Origin: Variovorax paradoxus
Lineage (GTDB): Bacteria > Pseudomonadota > Gammaproteobacteria > Burkholderiales > Burkholderiaceae_C
DNA length: 64,000 nt
Direction of reading: 5' to 3'
NCBI RefSeq assembly: GCF_024734665.1
Contig: NZ_CP102931.1
Coordinates: 5,454,001-5,518,000, forward strand
Shown: piece by piece, positions 46,492 through 54,515 of the stretch
Numbering within the stretch: the first letter of the stretch is position 1
Layout of the letters: every line of letters begins with the position of its first letter
The notes under the pieces: model-generated
Databases searched by the model: none
What the model saw: the letters and a program-made list of their open reading frames with translations, nothing else
What the model was told of the DNA's origin: nothing
Position numbers and translations under genes: made by a program

Positions 46492-48102
46492 ATGAAAACT
46501 CCCATGGAAAAAATCGTGCGCAATGCGCCTGTTAATCCGGCGCTCACGCCCGCCGACTATCTCAGAAAAATACTTAACGCTCGGGTCTACGACGTTGCCG
46601 TCGAATCAGCGCTCGAGAAGGCGCGCGCGCTCAGCGAACGGCTCGGCAACACCGTGCTGCTCAAGCGCGAAGACCAGCAACCGGTCTTCAGCTTCAAACT
46701 GCGCGGCGCCTATAACAAGATGGCGCATCTGAGTGCTGCGCAATTGGCAAGCGGCGTAATTTGCGCATCGGCTGGAAATCACGCGCAAGGCGTTGCATTG
46801 GGTGCGCGCAAACTCGGCACGCGCGCGGTGATCGTGATGCCTGTGACCACGCCCAAACTGAAAATCGATGCGGTGCGTGGTTTCGGCGGCGAAATCGTGT
46901 TGCATGGCGACAGCTATTCGGATGCCTATCTGCACGCACTCGAATTGCAGGCACAACAAAACCTGACTTTCGTGCATCCCTTCGACGACCCCGATGTCAT
47001 CGCGGGCCAGGGCACCATCGCAATGGAAATCCTGCGACAGCACCAGGGCCCGCTCGATGCGGTGTTCGTCGCGATCGGCGGAGGCGGCTTGATCTCCGGC
47101 GTGGCCAACTACATCAAGGCCGTGCGACCCGAGATCAAGGTGATCGGCGTGCAGATGAACGACTCCGACGCGATGATGCAATCGGTCGCGGCCCATCAAC
47201 GCGTGAACCTCTCCGACGTCGGCCTGTTCTCCGACGGCACGGCGGTCAAGCTGGTCGGCGAGGAAACCTTCCGCATCGCCAGCGAGCTGGTCGACGAATA
47301 CATCGCCGTCGACACCGATGCCGTTTGCGCCGCCATCAAGGACATCTTCGTGGACACGCGCAGCATCGTCGAGCCGGCGGGCGCGCTGGCAGTTGCGGCC
47401 ATCAAGGAATACGTTGCACAGCACGGTCGCCACGGCGAGACCTATGCGGCCATCCTGTGCGGCGCCAACATGAATTTCGACCGGCTGCGCTTCGTTGCCG
47501 AACGCGCCGAAGTCGGTGAGGAACGTGAGGCATTGTTCGCCGTCACCATGCCCGAAGAACGCGGCAGCTTCCGCCGCTTCTGCGAGCTGATCGGCGAGAT
47601 GCCCGCGAGCGATGCCGAAGCCACGGGCGGTGGCGCACCGCGCAACGTGACCGAGTTCAACTACCGCATAAGCGACGCAGCCAAGGCGCATGTGTTCGTC
47701 GGTCTCACGACCTCGGCGCGCGGCGAGTCGGCCTTCATCGCGCGGACCTTCGACGAGCACGGATTCAACACGCTCGACCTCACGCACGACGAGCTTGCGA
47801 AGGAGCATCTGCGGCACCTGGTGGGCGGACGCACCGGCCTCGCACACGACGAGCGCCTGCTGCGCTTCGTGTTTCCCGAGCGCCCTGGCGCGCTGCTCAA
47901 GTTCCTGAGCCTGATGCAGCCGAACTGGAACATCAGCCTGTTCCACTACCGCAACCAGGGCGCCGACTACGGCCGCATCCTCGTGGGCCTGCAGGTGCCA
48001 GCCGGCGAAGCCGCCGAGTTCGACGCCTTCCTCGAAACGCTGGGCTACCCCTACGTCGAGGAAACAGCCAACCCGGCGTACCGGCTCTTTCTGCAGGCCT
48101 GA
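46492..48102 (+). CDS. ilvA: Threonine ammonia-lyase, biosynthetic
   Basis: This 536-residue PLP enzyme deaminates threonine to 2-oxobutanoate, the first step of isoleucine synthesis. The PLP Lys69 is in VFSFKLRGAYNKM. SAGNHAQGVALGA binds the substrate, and the phosphate loop is GGGGLISGVANY. The C-terminal ~190 residues hold two ACT-like regulatory domains (EEREALFAVTMPEERGSF; ERLLRFVFPERPGALLKFL) for isoleucine inhibition and valine activation. The first Met at 46492 is used; the fifth residue is another Met. It lies 50 bases from the divergent recombinase gene. Confidence 0.95.
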   Translation: MKTPMEKIVRNAPVNPALTPADYLRKILNARVYDVAVESALEKARALSERLGNTVLLKREDQQPVFSFKLRGAYNKMAHLSAAQLASGVICASAGNHAQGVALGARKLGTRAVIVMPVTTPKLKIDAVRGFGGEIVLHGDSYSDAYLHALELQAQQNLTFVHPFDDPDVIAGQGTIAMEILRQHQGPLDAVFVAIGGGGLISGVANYIKAVRPEIKVIGVQMNDSDAMMQSVAAHQRVNLSDVGLFSDGTAVKLVGEETFRIASELVDEYIAVDTDAVCAAIKDIFVDTRSIVEPAGALAVAAIKEYVAQHGRHGETYAAILCGANMNFDRLRFVAERAEVGEEREALFAVTMPEERGSFRRFCELIGEMPASDAEATGGGAPRNVTEFNYRISDAAKAHVFVGLTTSARGESAFIARTFDEHGFNTLDLTHDELAKEHLRHLVGGRTGLAHDERLLRFVFPERPGALLKFLSLMQPNWNISLFHYRNQGADYGRILVGLQVPAGEAAEFDAFLETLGYPYVEETANPAYRLFLQA

Positions 48103-48109
48103 AAAAGCA

Positions 48110-48132
48110 GAAGCCGGCTCAAGGCCGGCTTC
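48110..48132. terminator. Hairpin between convergent ilvA and gspC
   Basis: GAAGCCGGC (48110-48118), loop TCAAG, GCCGGCTTC (48124-48132), a perfect 9-bp stem. On the minus strand TGCTTTTTC follows, fitting termination of gspC. No T-run follows on the plus strand. Confidence 0.7.
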
Positions 48133-48171
48133 GATCGTTGGTGGGTCGCTCGCTCGTTCAGCTGTCCGCTG

Positions 48172-48777
48172 CTACTGCGCGGGTGCCTGTTGCGGCGGCG
48201 GTCCACCCGGTTGCTGCTGTTGCTGCGGCAACTGCGGCGGGGCCACCACGGCGGGCATCGTCGCAGGCAGAGGCCCAGGCGGCGCAGACATAGGCACTGC
48301 CGGCAACCCGGGGCTGGAAACACTGATCGGCGCGCGCACCGGCAATTGCAGCGTGAACGCCGCCGGGCCGTCGGCCTGCGTGCCGATGGTCGCCGAGCGC
48401 AGGCCCACTGACTGCAGCACATAGTTGTCGCCGACCGACGAACCGACACGGAACGGCCGCGGCGGCTTGCCATCGATGGAGATTAACGCGGCCCCCTGCT
48501 TCGAAGGGTCGGCCACCACACCCGACAGCGCAAAGCGGCTGGCCGCTTCGGGCGCCACCTGAGCGGTGCGTGACGCGGGCAGCACGCCCAGCAACCGGGC
48601 CACCGCATCCGAATCGGCCGTCACCGAAGGCCGCGGCATCGTCGCGGCCGCCGCCACGGCGTCGGTCGGCGAAGCCAGGCGCAGCGCCCAGAACACCGCG
48701 GCACCGGCCGCCAGCGCCCAAAGCCCCGTCGTTGCAAGTGGGGCATGCCAGCGAGCGGCTGAGTAGGGACTTGTCAT
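48172..48777 (-). CDS. gspC: Type II secretion protein GspC
   Basis: This 201-residue inner-membrane protein has one helix (TTGLWALAAGAAVFWALRL, ~17-35). A periplasmic HR domain follows at ~75-140 (FALSGVVADPSKQGAALISI, then DGKPPRPFRVGSSVGDNYVL). It links the inner-membrane platform to the GspD secretin. The C-terminus is a Pro/Gln-rich tail (QQQQQPGGPPPQQAPAQ) in place of a PDZ or coiled-coil domain. It is transcribed away from gspG across a 50-base gap, a separation from the main cluster also seen in other Burkholderiales. Confidence 0.87.
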   Translation of the reverse strand: MTSPYSAARWHAPLATTGLWALAAGAAVFWALRLASPTDAVAAAATMPRPSVTADSDAVARLLGVLPASRTAQVAPEAASRFALSGVVADPSKQGAALISIDGKPPRPFRVGSSVGDNYVLQSVGLRSATIGTQADGPAAFTLQLPVRAPISVSSPGLPAVPMSAPPGPLPATMPAVVAPPQLPQQQQQPGGPPPQQAPAQ

Positions 48778-48827
48778 GGCTGCGGATTATCATGCAGCGC
48801 GCTTTCCGAATCATGTCCGCCCAAGCT

Positions 48828-49268
48828 ATGAACAAATTCCTCCGTGCCGCCACCCGCACCGCCCAACGCGGCTTCACGCTGATCGAACTGATGGTCGTGC
48901 TGGTCATCATCGGCGTGCTGGCGGCGCTCATCGTGCCGAACGTGATCGAGCGCGCCGACGACGCCCGCGTGACGGCCGCCCGCACCGACATCAACAACCT
49001 GATGCAGGCGCTCAAGCTCTACCGTCTGGACAACCAGCGCTACCCCACCGCCGAGCAGGGCCTGCAGGCGCTGCTCACGCGCCCGACCACCGGTCCGGCC
49101 GCACCCAACTGGAAGGCCTACGTCGAGAAGCTGCCCAACGACCCCTGGGGCCATCCGTACCAGTACATGAATCCGGGCATCAAGGGCGAGATCGACGTGC
49201 TCTCGTTCGGCGCCGACGGCCAGAGCGGCGGCGAGGGCAAGAATGCCGACATCGGCAGCTGGCAATAG
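48828..49268 (+). CDS. gspG: Type II secretion major pseudopilin GspG
   Basis: This 146-residue pseudopilin has a prepilin leader cut before Phe in RG/FTLIELMVVLVIIGVL, with Glu5 for assembly. The C-terminal calcium-site region reads DNQRYPTAEQGLQALLT, then LPNDPWGHPYQYMNPG, which are GspG hallmarks. I chose MNKFLRAATRTAQ at 48828 since it gives a standard short leader. In-frame ATGs at 48792 and 48813 are alternatives, and none has a clear ribosome-binding site. It heads the gspGHIJKLMNDEF run. Confidence 0.93.
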   Translation: MNKFLRAATRTAQRGFTLIELMVVLVIIGVLAALIVPNVIERADDARVTAARTDINNLMQALKLYRLDNQRYPTAEQGLQALLTRPTTGPAAPNWKAYVEKLPNDPWGHPYQYMNPGIKGEIDVLSFGADGQSGGEGKNADIGSWQ

Positions 49269-49755
49269 CGGCTCGGGCGCGCTGCGCCGCAACCGGTATC
49301 CACGCCCCCACATCCACCCGACCCGCGGCTTCACGCTGCTGGAGCTGATCGTGGTGATTGCCATCATCGCGATCGCCACCGCCGCCGTCAGCTTCGCGAT
49401 ACGCGACACCAACGCCGCCAAGCTCGACCGCGAAGCCGACCGGCTCGCCGCCCTGCTCGAATCGGCCCGCGCCCAGTCGCGCGCCAGCGGCATCGTGGTG
49501 CGGTGGCGGCCCGTCGAGGGCAGCTTCGTGTTCGACGGCCTCCCGCCTGGCGCACTGCCCGCCAACTGGGCCGCCGAGGGCATCACCGCACAGACCTCTC
49601 TCGCCAACGGCACGCTGGTTCCCGCGCTGCAACTCGGGCCCGATCCGATCATCGCGGCGCAGCAGGTCATGCTCTATTCCGCCGGCCCGCCCGCGCGCGC
49701 ATTACGCATCGCGACCGACGGCGTTCGCCCCTTCACCGTTTCGGCCGTGCAATGA
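49243..49755 (+). CDS. gspH: Type II secretion minor pseudopilin GspH
   Basis: The protein has 170 residues. The prepilin motif RG/FTLLELIVVIAIIAIATA sits after a ~29-residue leader, long for the class; a later start is not available in frame. The C-terminal domain (VVRWRPVEGSFVFDGLPPGA) is the small minor-pseudopilin fold. It overlaps gspG by 26 bases and gspI by 4. Confidence 0.88.
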   Translation: MPTSAAGNSGSGALRRNRYPRPHIHPTRGFTLLELIVVIAIIAIATAAVSFAIRDTNAAKLDREADRLAALLESARAQSRASGIVVRWRPVEGSFVFDGLPPGALPANWAAEGITAQTSLANGTLVPALQLGPDPIIAAQQVMLYSAGPPARALRIATDGVRPFTVSAVQ

Positions 49756-50135
49756 GCGCGCGACGCCCTGCCCCGTCCTCCCGCATCGGCGGCTTCACGC
49801 TGATCGAAGTGCTGATCGCGCTCGGCATCGTCGCGCTGGCGCTGGCCGCGGGTTCGCAAGCCACCATGTCGCTCACGCGCAATGCGCAGCGCCAGTCCGA
49901 CCTTGTGCTGGCCGACCTGTGCGCAGAGAACGAACTCGCCAAGGCCCGCCTGTCACGGCAGATGCCGGCAATCGGCGACTCGGGCTCCATCTGCCTGCAG
50001 GCCGGCGTCTCGTTCAACGTGACCACTTCGACCACGTCCACGCTGAACCCGAATTTCCGGCGCGTCGACGTGCAGGTGCGCGACGAAGCCGACGCGCCGA
50101 TCCTGCGCATCTCCACCATCGTGGGGAGGTACTGA
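49752..50135 (+). CDS. gspI: Type II secretion minor pseudopilin GspI
   Basis: This 127-residue protein begins MSARRPAPSSRIGGFTLIEV, with the cut before FTLIEVLIALGIVALAL. The GspI core continues ENELAKARLSRQMPAIGDSG and VDVQVRDEADAPILRIST. It initiates the pseudopilus tip with J and K. It overlaps gspH by 4 bases and gspJ by 1 (TGATG), so translation is coupled. Confidence 0.9.
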   Translation: MSARRPAPSSRIGGFTLIEVLIALGIVALALAAGSQATMSLTRNAQRQSDLVLADLCAENELAKARLSRQMPAIGDSGSICLQAGVSFNVTTSTTSTLNPNFRRVDVQVRDEADAPILRISTIVGRY

Positions 50136-50821
50136 TGCTCGCCCCCAGGTCCCGCGGCTTCACGCTGATCGAACTGCTCGTCGCCATCGCAGTGATGGCC
50201 CTGCTCTCGCTCATCAGCTGGCGCGGGCTCGACAGCATGTCCCGCGCCACCACGCAGAACCAGCAGCGCGCCGATGCCGTCCTCACGCTACAGGCCACGC
50301 TCGCGCAGTGGGGCGCCGACCTCGATGCCGTGACCACGCTCGCGCAGACCCGCCCGATCGACTGGGACGGCCGCGTGCTGCGGCTCACGCGCCGTGGCAG
50401 CGACGACGCGGCGCCTTCGGTGCAGGTGGTGGCCTGGATGCTGAAGTCCGACTCCGACGGCGTGCGCTGGCGGCGCTGGCAATCGCAGCCCTTCACCACG
50501 CGCGGCGAGTGGCAGCAGGCCTGGAACTTCGCCGCCGCCTGGGCACAGGACGGCGGCGCGAGCGCAGCCGGAGGCGGCTACAGCGACGTGCCGCTGGTGC
50601 CAGCCAGCAACTGGCAGCTCTATTTCTTCCGCGACAACACCTGGGTGCCGGCCAGCCAGTTGCCCGCCGTCGCGCCCAACCCCAACAATCCCGCGGGCCC
50701 CGTCGTCGCCATGCCCGACGGCGTGCGCCTCGTCATCACGCTACCGCCCGGAGACGGCCTCTCGGGCACTCTCACGCGCGACTGGGTCAAGCCGACCGTC
50801 GGATCGGCGAAATCATCATGA
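50135..50821 (+). CDS. gspJ: Type II secretion minor pseudopilin GspJ
   Basis: This 228-residue protein begins MLAPRSRGFTLIELLVAIAV, a very short leader before the cleavage site. The GspJ core follows (MSRATTQNQQRADAVLTLQA, QWGADLDAV). A long low-complexity loop (GGGYSDVPLVP, PNPNNPAGPVV) lies near the end. It is part of the I-J-K tip complex. GGGGAGGTACTG precedes the ATG, and gspK overlaps its stop by 4 bases. Confidence 0.9.
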   Translation: MLAPRSRGFTLIELLVAIAVMALLSLISWRGLDSMSRATTQNQQRADAVLTLQATLAQWGADLDAVTTLAQTRPIDWDGRVLRLTRRGSDDAAPSVQVVAWMLKSDSDGVRWRRWQSQPFTTRGEWQQAWNFAAAWAQDGGASAAGGGYSDVPLVPASNWQLYFFRDNTWVPASQLPAVAPNPNNPAGPVVAMPDGVRLVITLPPGDGLSGTLTRDWVKPTVGSAKSS

Positions 50822-51804
50822 CGGCAACAAAGAAGCACGAGTCCGGCGCCGCCCTGCTCGCCGCGATGCTGACCGTGATGCTCGTGGCCACCTTCGCCGC
50901 CGCGGCGCTGTGGCAGCAATGGCGTGCGGCCGAGGTCGAAGGTGCCGAGCGCGCGCGCGTGCAGGCCGCCTGGGTGCTGGTCGGAGCGCTCGACTGGTCG
51001 CGCCTGATCCTCAGCGAAGACGGCCGCACCGGCGGCCCCGACAACCTGGCAGAGCCCTGGGCCGTGCCGCTCGAGGAAGCGCGGCTCACGAGCTTCCTGG
51101 CGGCCGACAAGAACGTGTCGAGCGACAGCCTCGAAGGACTGCCCGATGCCTTCCTCTCGGGCCGCATCGTCGATGCGCAGTCCAAGCTCAACGTGCTGTC
51201 GCTGGTCGACAACGGCAAGCCAGTGCCCGCCAGCGTGGCTACCTTCACCCGGCTGTTCAACCTGCTGGGCCTGCCGGCGTCGGAACTCAGCCGGATGACC
51301 ACGGGCCTGGTGGCCGCCCTTGCCACGGGCACCGCGACCGACGGTAGCGACAGCGGCGATCCCAGCGCCGCGCCGCTGATGCCGCAGCAGGTCTCTCAGC
51401 TGGTGTGGCTGGGCCTGTCGCCCTCGACCGCCGTCGCGCTCGAACCGTACGTGACGATCCTGCCGGTGAAGACCACGCTCAACCTCAACACCGCGAGCGC
51501 CGAAGCCATCAGCGCCAGCATGGAGTCGCTCAACATCGCCAGCGCGCGCCAGCTGGTGGAGCGCCGCACGCGCGCCTTCTTCAAGGACATTGCCGCCGCC
51601 AACGCCGCGCTGCCCAGCGGCAGCGCGCCCTTCAACGCGGCGCAGCACGGCGTGGGCACGCAGTACTTCGAGGTCTACGGCAGGCTGCGGCTGGAGCGCA
51701 CCTACGTCGAGGAGCGCTCGCTTCTACAGCGCAACGGTGTCACGGTAACGACGATCTGGCGCACCCGCGGCGCCGGCGCAACGGACACTACGGTCAAACC
51801 CTGA
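50818..51804 (+). CDS. gspK: Type II secretion minor pseudopilin GspK
   Basis: This 328-residue protein has the prepilin-like segment SGAALLAAMLTVMLVATFAA after a 9-residue leader; position 5 lacks the canonical Glu, as is usual for GspK. The large helical domain (LPDAFLSGRIVDAQSKLNVL, TTLNLNTASAEAIS) matches GspK. It caps the pseudopilus tip. The ATG overlaps the gspJ stop. A gap of 126 bases separates it from gspL. Confidence 0.92.
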   Translation: MTATKKHESGAALLAAMLTVMLVATFAAAALWQQWRAAEVEGAERARVQAAWVLVGALDWSRLILSEDGRTGGPDNLAEPWAVPLEEARLTSFLAADKNVSSDSLEGLPDAFLSGRIVDAQSKLNVLSLVDNGKPVPASVATFTRLFNLLGLPASELSRMTTGLVAALATGTATDGSDSGDPSAAPLMPQQVSQLVWLGLSPSTAVALEPYVTILPVKTTLNLNTASAEAISASMESLNIASARQLVERRTRAFFKDIAAANAALPSGSAPFNAAQHGVGTQYFEVYGRLRLERTYVEERSLLQRNGVTVTTIWRTRGAGATDTTVKP

Positions 51805-51930
51805 TTTCGATGCACTATTTGTAGACAAAAAGCCTTCGAACGCGCATGGCGTCTGCGCAACACGCTATCGAAACAAGAGCGTCCGCCTGTCAGACGCGCA
51901 CCTACAATCACCGGCTTTTCCAAGATCCAC

Positions 51931-53142
51931 ATGACTCCCCTGCTGCTCATTGCCCCCCTCCCTCCGGCCGATGCCGCGGGCGAGTACGACTGGGCCCAGG
52001 CAGGCGACGACGGCATTGCATTGCGCGACCAGGGCCGCGCGTTGCTGGCGCTCCTGCCCTCGAGCGCTGAGGTCATGCTCGGCATTCCTTCCGTCGCGCT
52101 CTCGTGGCACCGTGTCACGCTGCCCAAGGGCAGCATGGGCAGCGCATCGAAGCTGCGCGCGGTGCTCGACGGCCTGCTCGAAGAGCACCTGCTCGACGAA
52201 CCCGAAGCCCTGCACTTCGCGCTCGAACCCGATGCCAAGGCCGGCGCGCCCGTGTGGGTCGCGGCCTGCAATCGCATCTGGCTGCGCAGCGTCGTGCAAG
52301 GGCTCGAAGCGGCCGGGCGGCGCGTGGTGCGCATCGTCCCTGAGTTCGCGCCGCAGCCGGTCGACGGCCCGCCGCTGCTGCTGGTCACGGGCGAGCCCGA
52401 GGCGCCGCAGCTCACGGTGTGCGACGCCGACGGCGTGGTCTCGCTGCCGCTGGCTGGTGCGGGGCTGGCCCTGTCGGGCGGCCTGCCGCTGGACACCGCC
52501 GTCATCACCACCGAACCCGCCGTGGCCGAAGCAGCCGAGCAGCTGCTCGAACGCCGCGTGCCCATCGTTCAATCGCCGCAGCGCTGGCTGCAGGCCGCGC
52601 GCACGTCCTGGGAGCTCGCGCAGTTCGACCTCGCCGCGACCGGCCGCGCACGCGCCGGCAAGAAATTCGCGTCGGTCCTGCAAACACTGCGCTATGCGCC
52701 CGAGTGGCGTGCAGCGCGCTGGGGCGTGGTCGTGCTGCTGCTCACCCAGCTGATCGGCCTGAACGCCTGGGCCTGGAAGGAACGCAGCGCGCTCGAATCG
52801 AAACGCCAGGCCGCCAAGGCCATGCTGACCCAGACCTTCCCCTCGGTGAAGATCGTGGTCGACGCGCCGGTGCAGATGCAGCGCGAGGTTGCCGCGCTGC
52901 AGCAGGCCGTGGGCGACGTGGCGGGCAGCGACTTCGAACCCATGGTCGGCGCGCTCGCCGCCAACCTGCCGCCCGGCAAGGTGCCGAGCGCGGTCGACTA
53001 CAGCGCCGGTCAGCTGCGCCTGCGCGGCCTCGGGCTGCAGCCGTCGGAGGTCTCGCAGATCACCGGCGCGCTGGCGCCGCGCGGCTACAACGTGCGCACC
53101 GAAGGCGACCTCCTGCTGGTGCAGGCCGAGGCCAACCGATGA
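51931..53142 (+). CDS. gspL: Type II secretion platform protein GspL
   Basis: This 403-residue protein has a cytoplasmic actin-like domain (~1-250) that binds GspE (LSWHRVTLPKG, LDGLLEEHLLDEPEALHFAL). One membrane helix (WGVVVLLLTQLIGLNAWAW, ~268-286) and a periplasmic ferredoxin-like domain that pairs with GspM follow. A TACAAT hexamer at 51903-51908 in the gap before it could be an internal promoter. The gspM start overlaps its stop. Confidence 0.9.
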   Translation: MTPLLLIAPLPPADAAGEYDWAQAGDDGIALRDQGRALLALLPSSAEVMLGIPSVALSWHRVTLPKGSMGSASKLRAVLDGLLEEHLLDEPEALHFALEPDAKAGAPVWVAACNRIWLRSVVQGLEAAGRRVVRIVPEFAPQPVDGPPLLLVTGEPEAPQLTVCDADGVVSLPLAGAGLALSGGLPLDTAVITTEPAVAEAAEQLLERRVPIVQSPQRWLQAARTSWELAQFDLAATGRARAGKKFASVLQTLRYAPEWRAARWGVVVLLLTQLIGLNAWAWKERSALESKRQAAKAMLTQTFPSVKIVVDAPVQMQREVAALQQAVGDVAGSDFEPMVGALAANLPPGKVPSAVDYSAGQLRLRGLGLQPSEVSQITGALAPRGYNVRTEGDLLLVQAEANR

Positions 53143-53687
53143 ATTTCAGCGAACAGCTCAAGGCCCACTGGGCCACCCTGGAGGTGCGCGAGCGCCGCAT
53201 GGTCTACGCCGCCGCCGCACTCGTGGCACTGGCCTTGCTTTGGTGGATTGCGCTCGCCCCCGCGCTGCGCACGCTGGCCGCGGCACCGGCCGAACACGCG
53301 CAACTCGATGCGCAGCTGCAGCAGATGGCCACCTTGCAGAACCGCGCAAAGGCACTGCAATCGCAGCCGCGCCTGAACCGCGACGACGCGCTGCGCGCGC
53401 TCGAGACCTCGGTGCGCGACAGCTTCGGCGCCGGCAACGCGCAGCTCGTGACGACCGGCGGCGACGGCGCTGCTGCCGTCTCGCTGCGGTCCGCGCCCGC
53501 TGCCACCGTCGCCCAATGGCTTGGCCAGGCCCGCGGCAACGCGCATGCCGTGCCGCGCGAAGTCCACCTGACCCGCGCACCGACCGCAGCGCCGCCCGCA
53601 CCGTCGCCCGGCGCAAAGGACACGCCGAAGACGCCGCAGGTCCGCTGGGACGGCACCGTCGTCATGGCGCTCCCCGCGGCGCGATGA
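53139..53687 (+). CDS. gspM: Type II secretion platform protein GspM
   Basis: This 182-residue protein has a short cytoplasmic head (MNFSEQLKAHWATLEVRERR), one helix (MVYAAAALVALALLWWIALA), a coiled-coil start (EHAQLDAQLQQMATLQNRAK) and a periplasmic ferredoxin-like domain. It then has a Pro/Ala-rich spacer (PTAAPPAPSPGAKDTPKT). It joins GspL and GspF in the inner-membrane platform. It overlaps gspL by 4 bases. Confidence 0.9.
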   Translation: MNFSEQLKAHWATLEVRERRMVYAAAALVALALLWWIALAPALRTLAAAPAEHAQLDAQLQQMATLQNRAKALQSQPRLNRDDALRALETSVRDSFGAGNAQLVTTGGDGAAAVSLRSAPAATVAQWLGQARGNAHAVPREVHLTRAPTAAPPAPSPGAKDTPKTPQVRWDGTVVMALPAAR

Positions 53688-53709
53688 GCGCGATGAGCAA
53701 CAGGCCCGC

Positions 53710-54510
53710 ATGCTGACCCGCCCTCCGATCTCCGAACCCCGGCCGCGCCGCGGCTGGCGCTGGGCTCTGCTCGGCATCACGGTCGGCGCGCTGCTGGCGG
53801 TGGTGCTGTTTGCGCCGGCGCGCTGGCTGTCGGCCGCACTGTCGAACTGGAGCCATGGCCGCCTCGTGCTGGCCAACCCACGCGGAACCGTCTGGAACGG
53901 CACGGCCGCCGTGGTCTTCGCCAGCGGCGCCGGCGGCGCGCAGGCGGTGTCGCTGCCCGGCCTGCTGCACTGGCGCATGCGCCCGGGCTGGAGCGGCATC
54001 TCCGCCAGCCTCGATCTGCCCTGCTGCGCCGCGCAGCCGCTTGAACTCAAGGCCAGTCCGCGCGCGGGCGGCATGCAGCTCGCATGGCAGGACAGCCGCT
54101 CGCGCTGGCCCGCCACCCTGCTCACCGGCCTGGGCGCCCCCTGGAACACGCTCAAGCTCGAAGGCGCGCTCGACCTGTCCACCAAGGCCTTCTCGATGCA
54201 GTGGGACGGCCCCGCGCTGCGCGTTGCAGGCCAGGCCACGCTCGACGCCACCGATGTTTCCTCCAGCCTGTCGACCCTGCGGCCGATGGGCAGCTACCGG
54301 CTCACGCTCGAAGGCGGCACCCGCCCCACGCTGCTGCTCAGCACACGCGAGGGCAGCCTCGAACTGAACGGCAGCGGCAGCTGGAACGGCACTTCCTTCC
54401 GCTTCAACGGCGAAGCCAGTGCCGCGCCCGGCCGCGAAGACGCGCTTTCCAATTTGTTGAACATCATCGGACGGCGCGAGAACGCGCGTTCGATCATCAC
54501 CCTGGGTTGA
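53710..54510 (+). CDS. gspN: Type II secretion protein GspN
   Basis: This 266-residue protein has one N-terminal helix (WALLGITVGALLAVVLF) and a periplasmic beta-rich domain (ANPRGTVWNGTAAVVF, DLSTKAFSMQWDGPALRVAG). GspN occurs in only part of type II systems, including those of Burkholderiales, and its exact task is not settled. It begins 22 bases after gspM, and the secretin follows 5 bases later. Confidence 0.87.
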   Translation: MLTRPPISEPRPRRGWRWALLGITVGALLAVVLFAPARWLSAALSNWSHGRLVLANPRGTVWNGTAAVVFASGAGGAQAVSLPGLLHWRMRPGWSGISASLDLPCCAAQPLELKASPRAGGMQLAWQDSRSRWPATLLTGLGAPWNTLKLEGALDLSTKAFSMQWDGPALRVAGQATLDATDVSSSLSTLRPMGSYRLTLEGGTRPTLLLSTREGSLELNGSGSWNGTSFRFNGEASAAPGREDALSNLLNIIGRRENARSIITLG

Positions 54511-54515
54511 TCCTC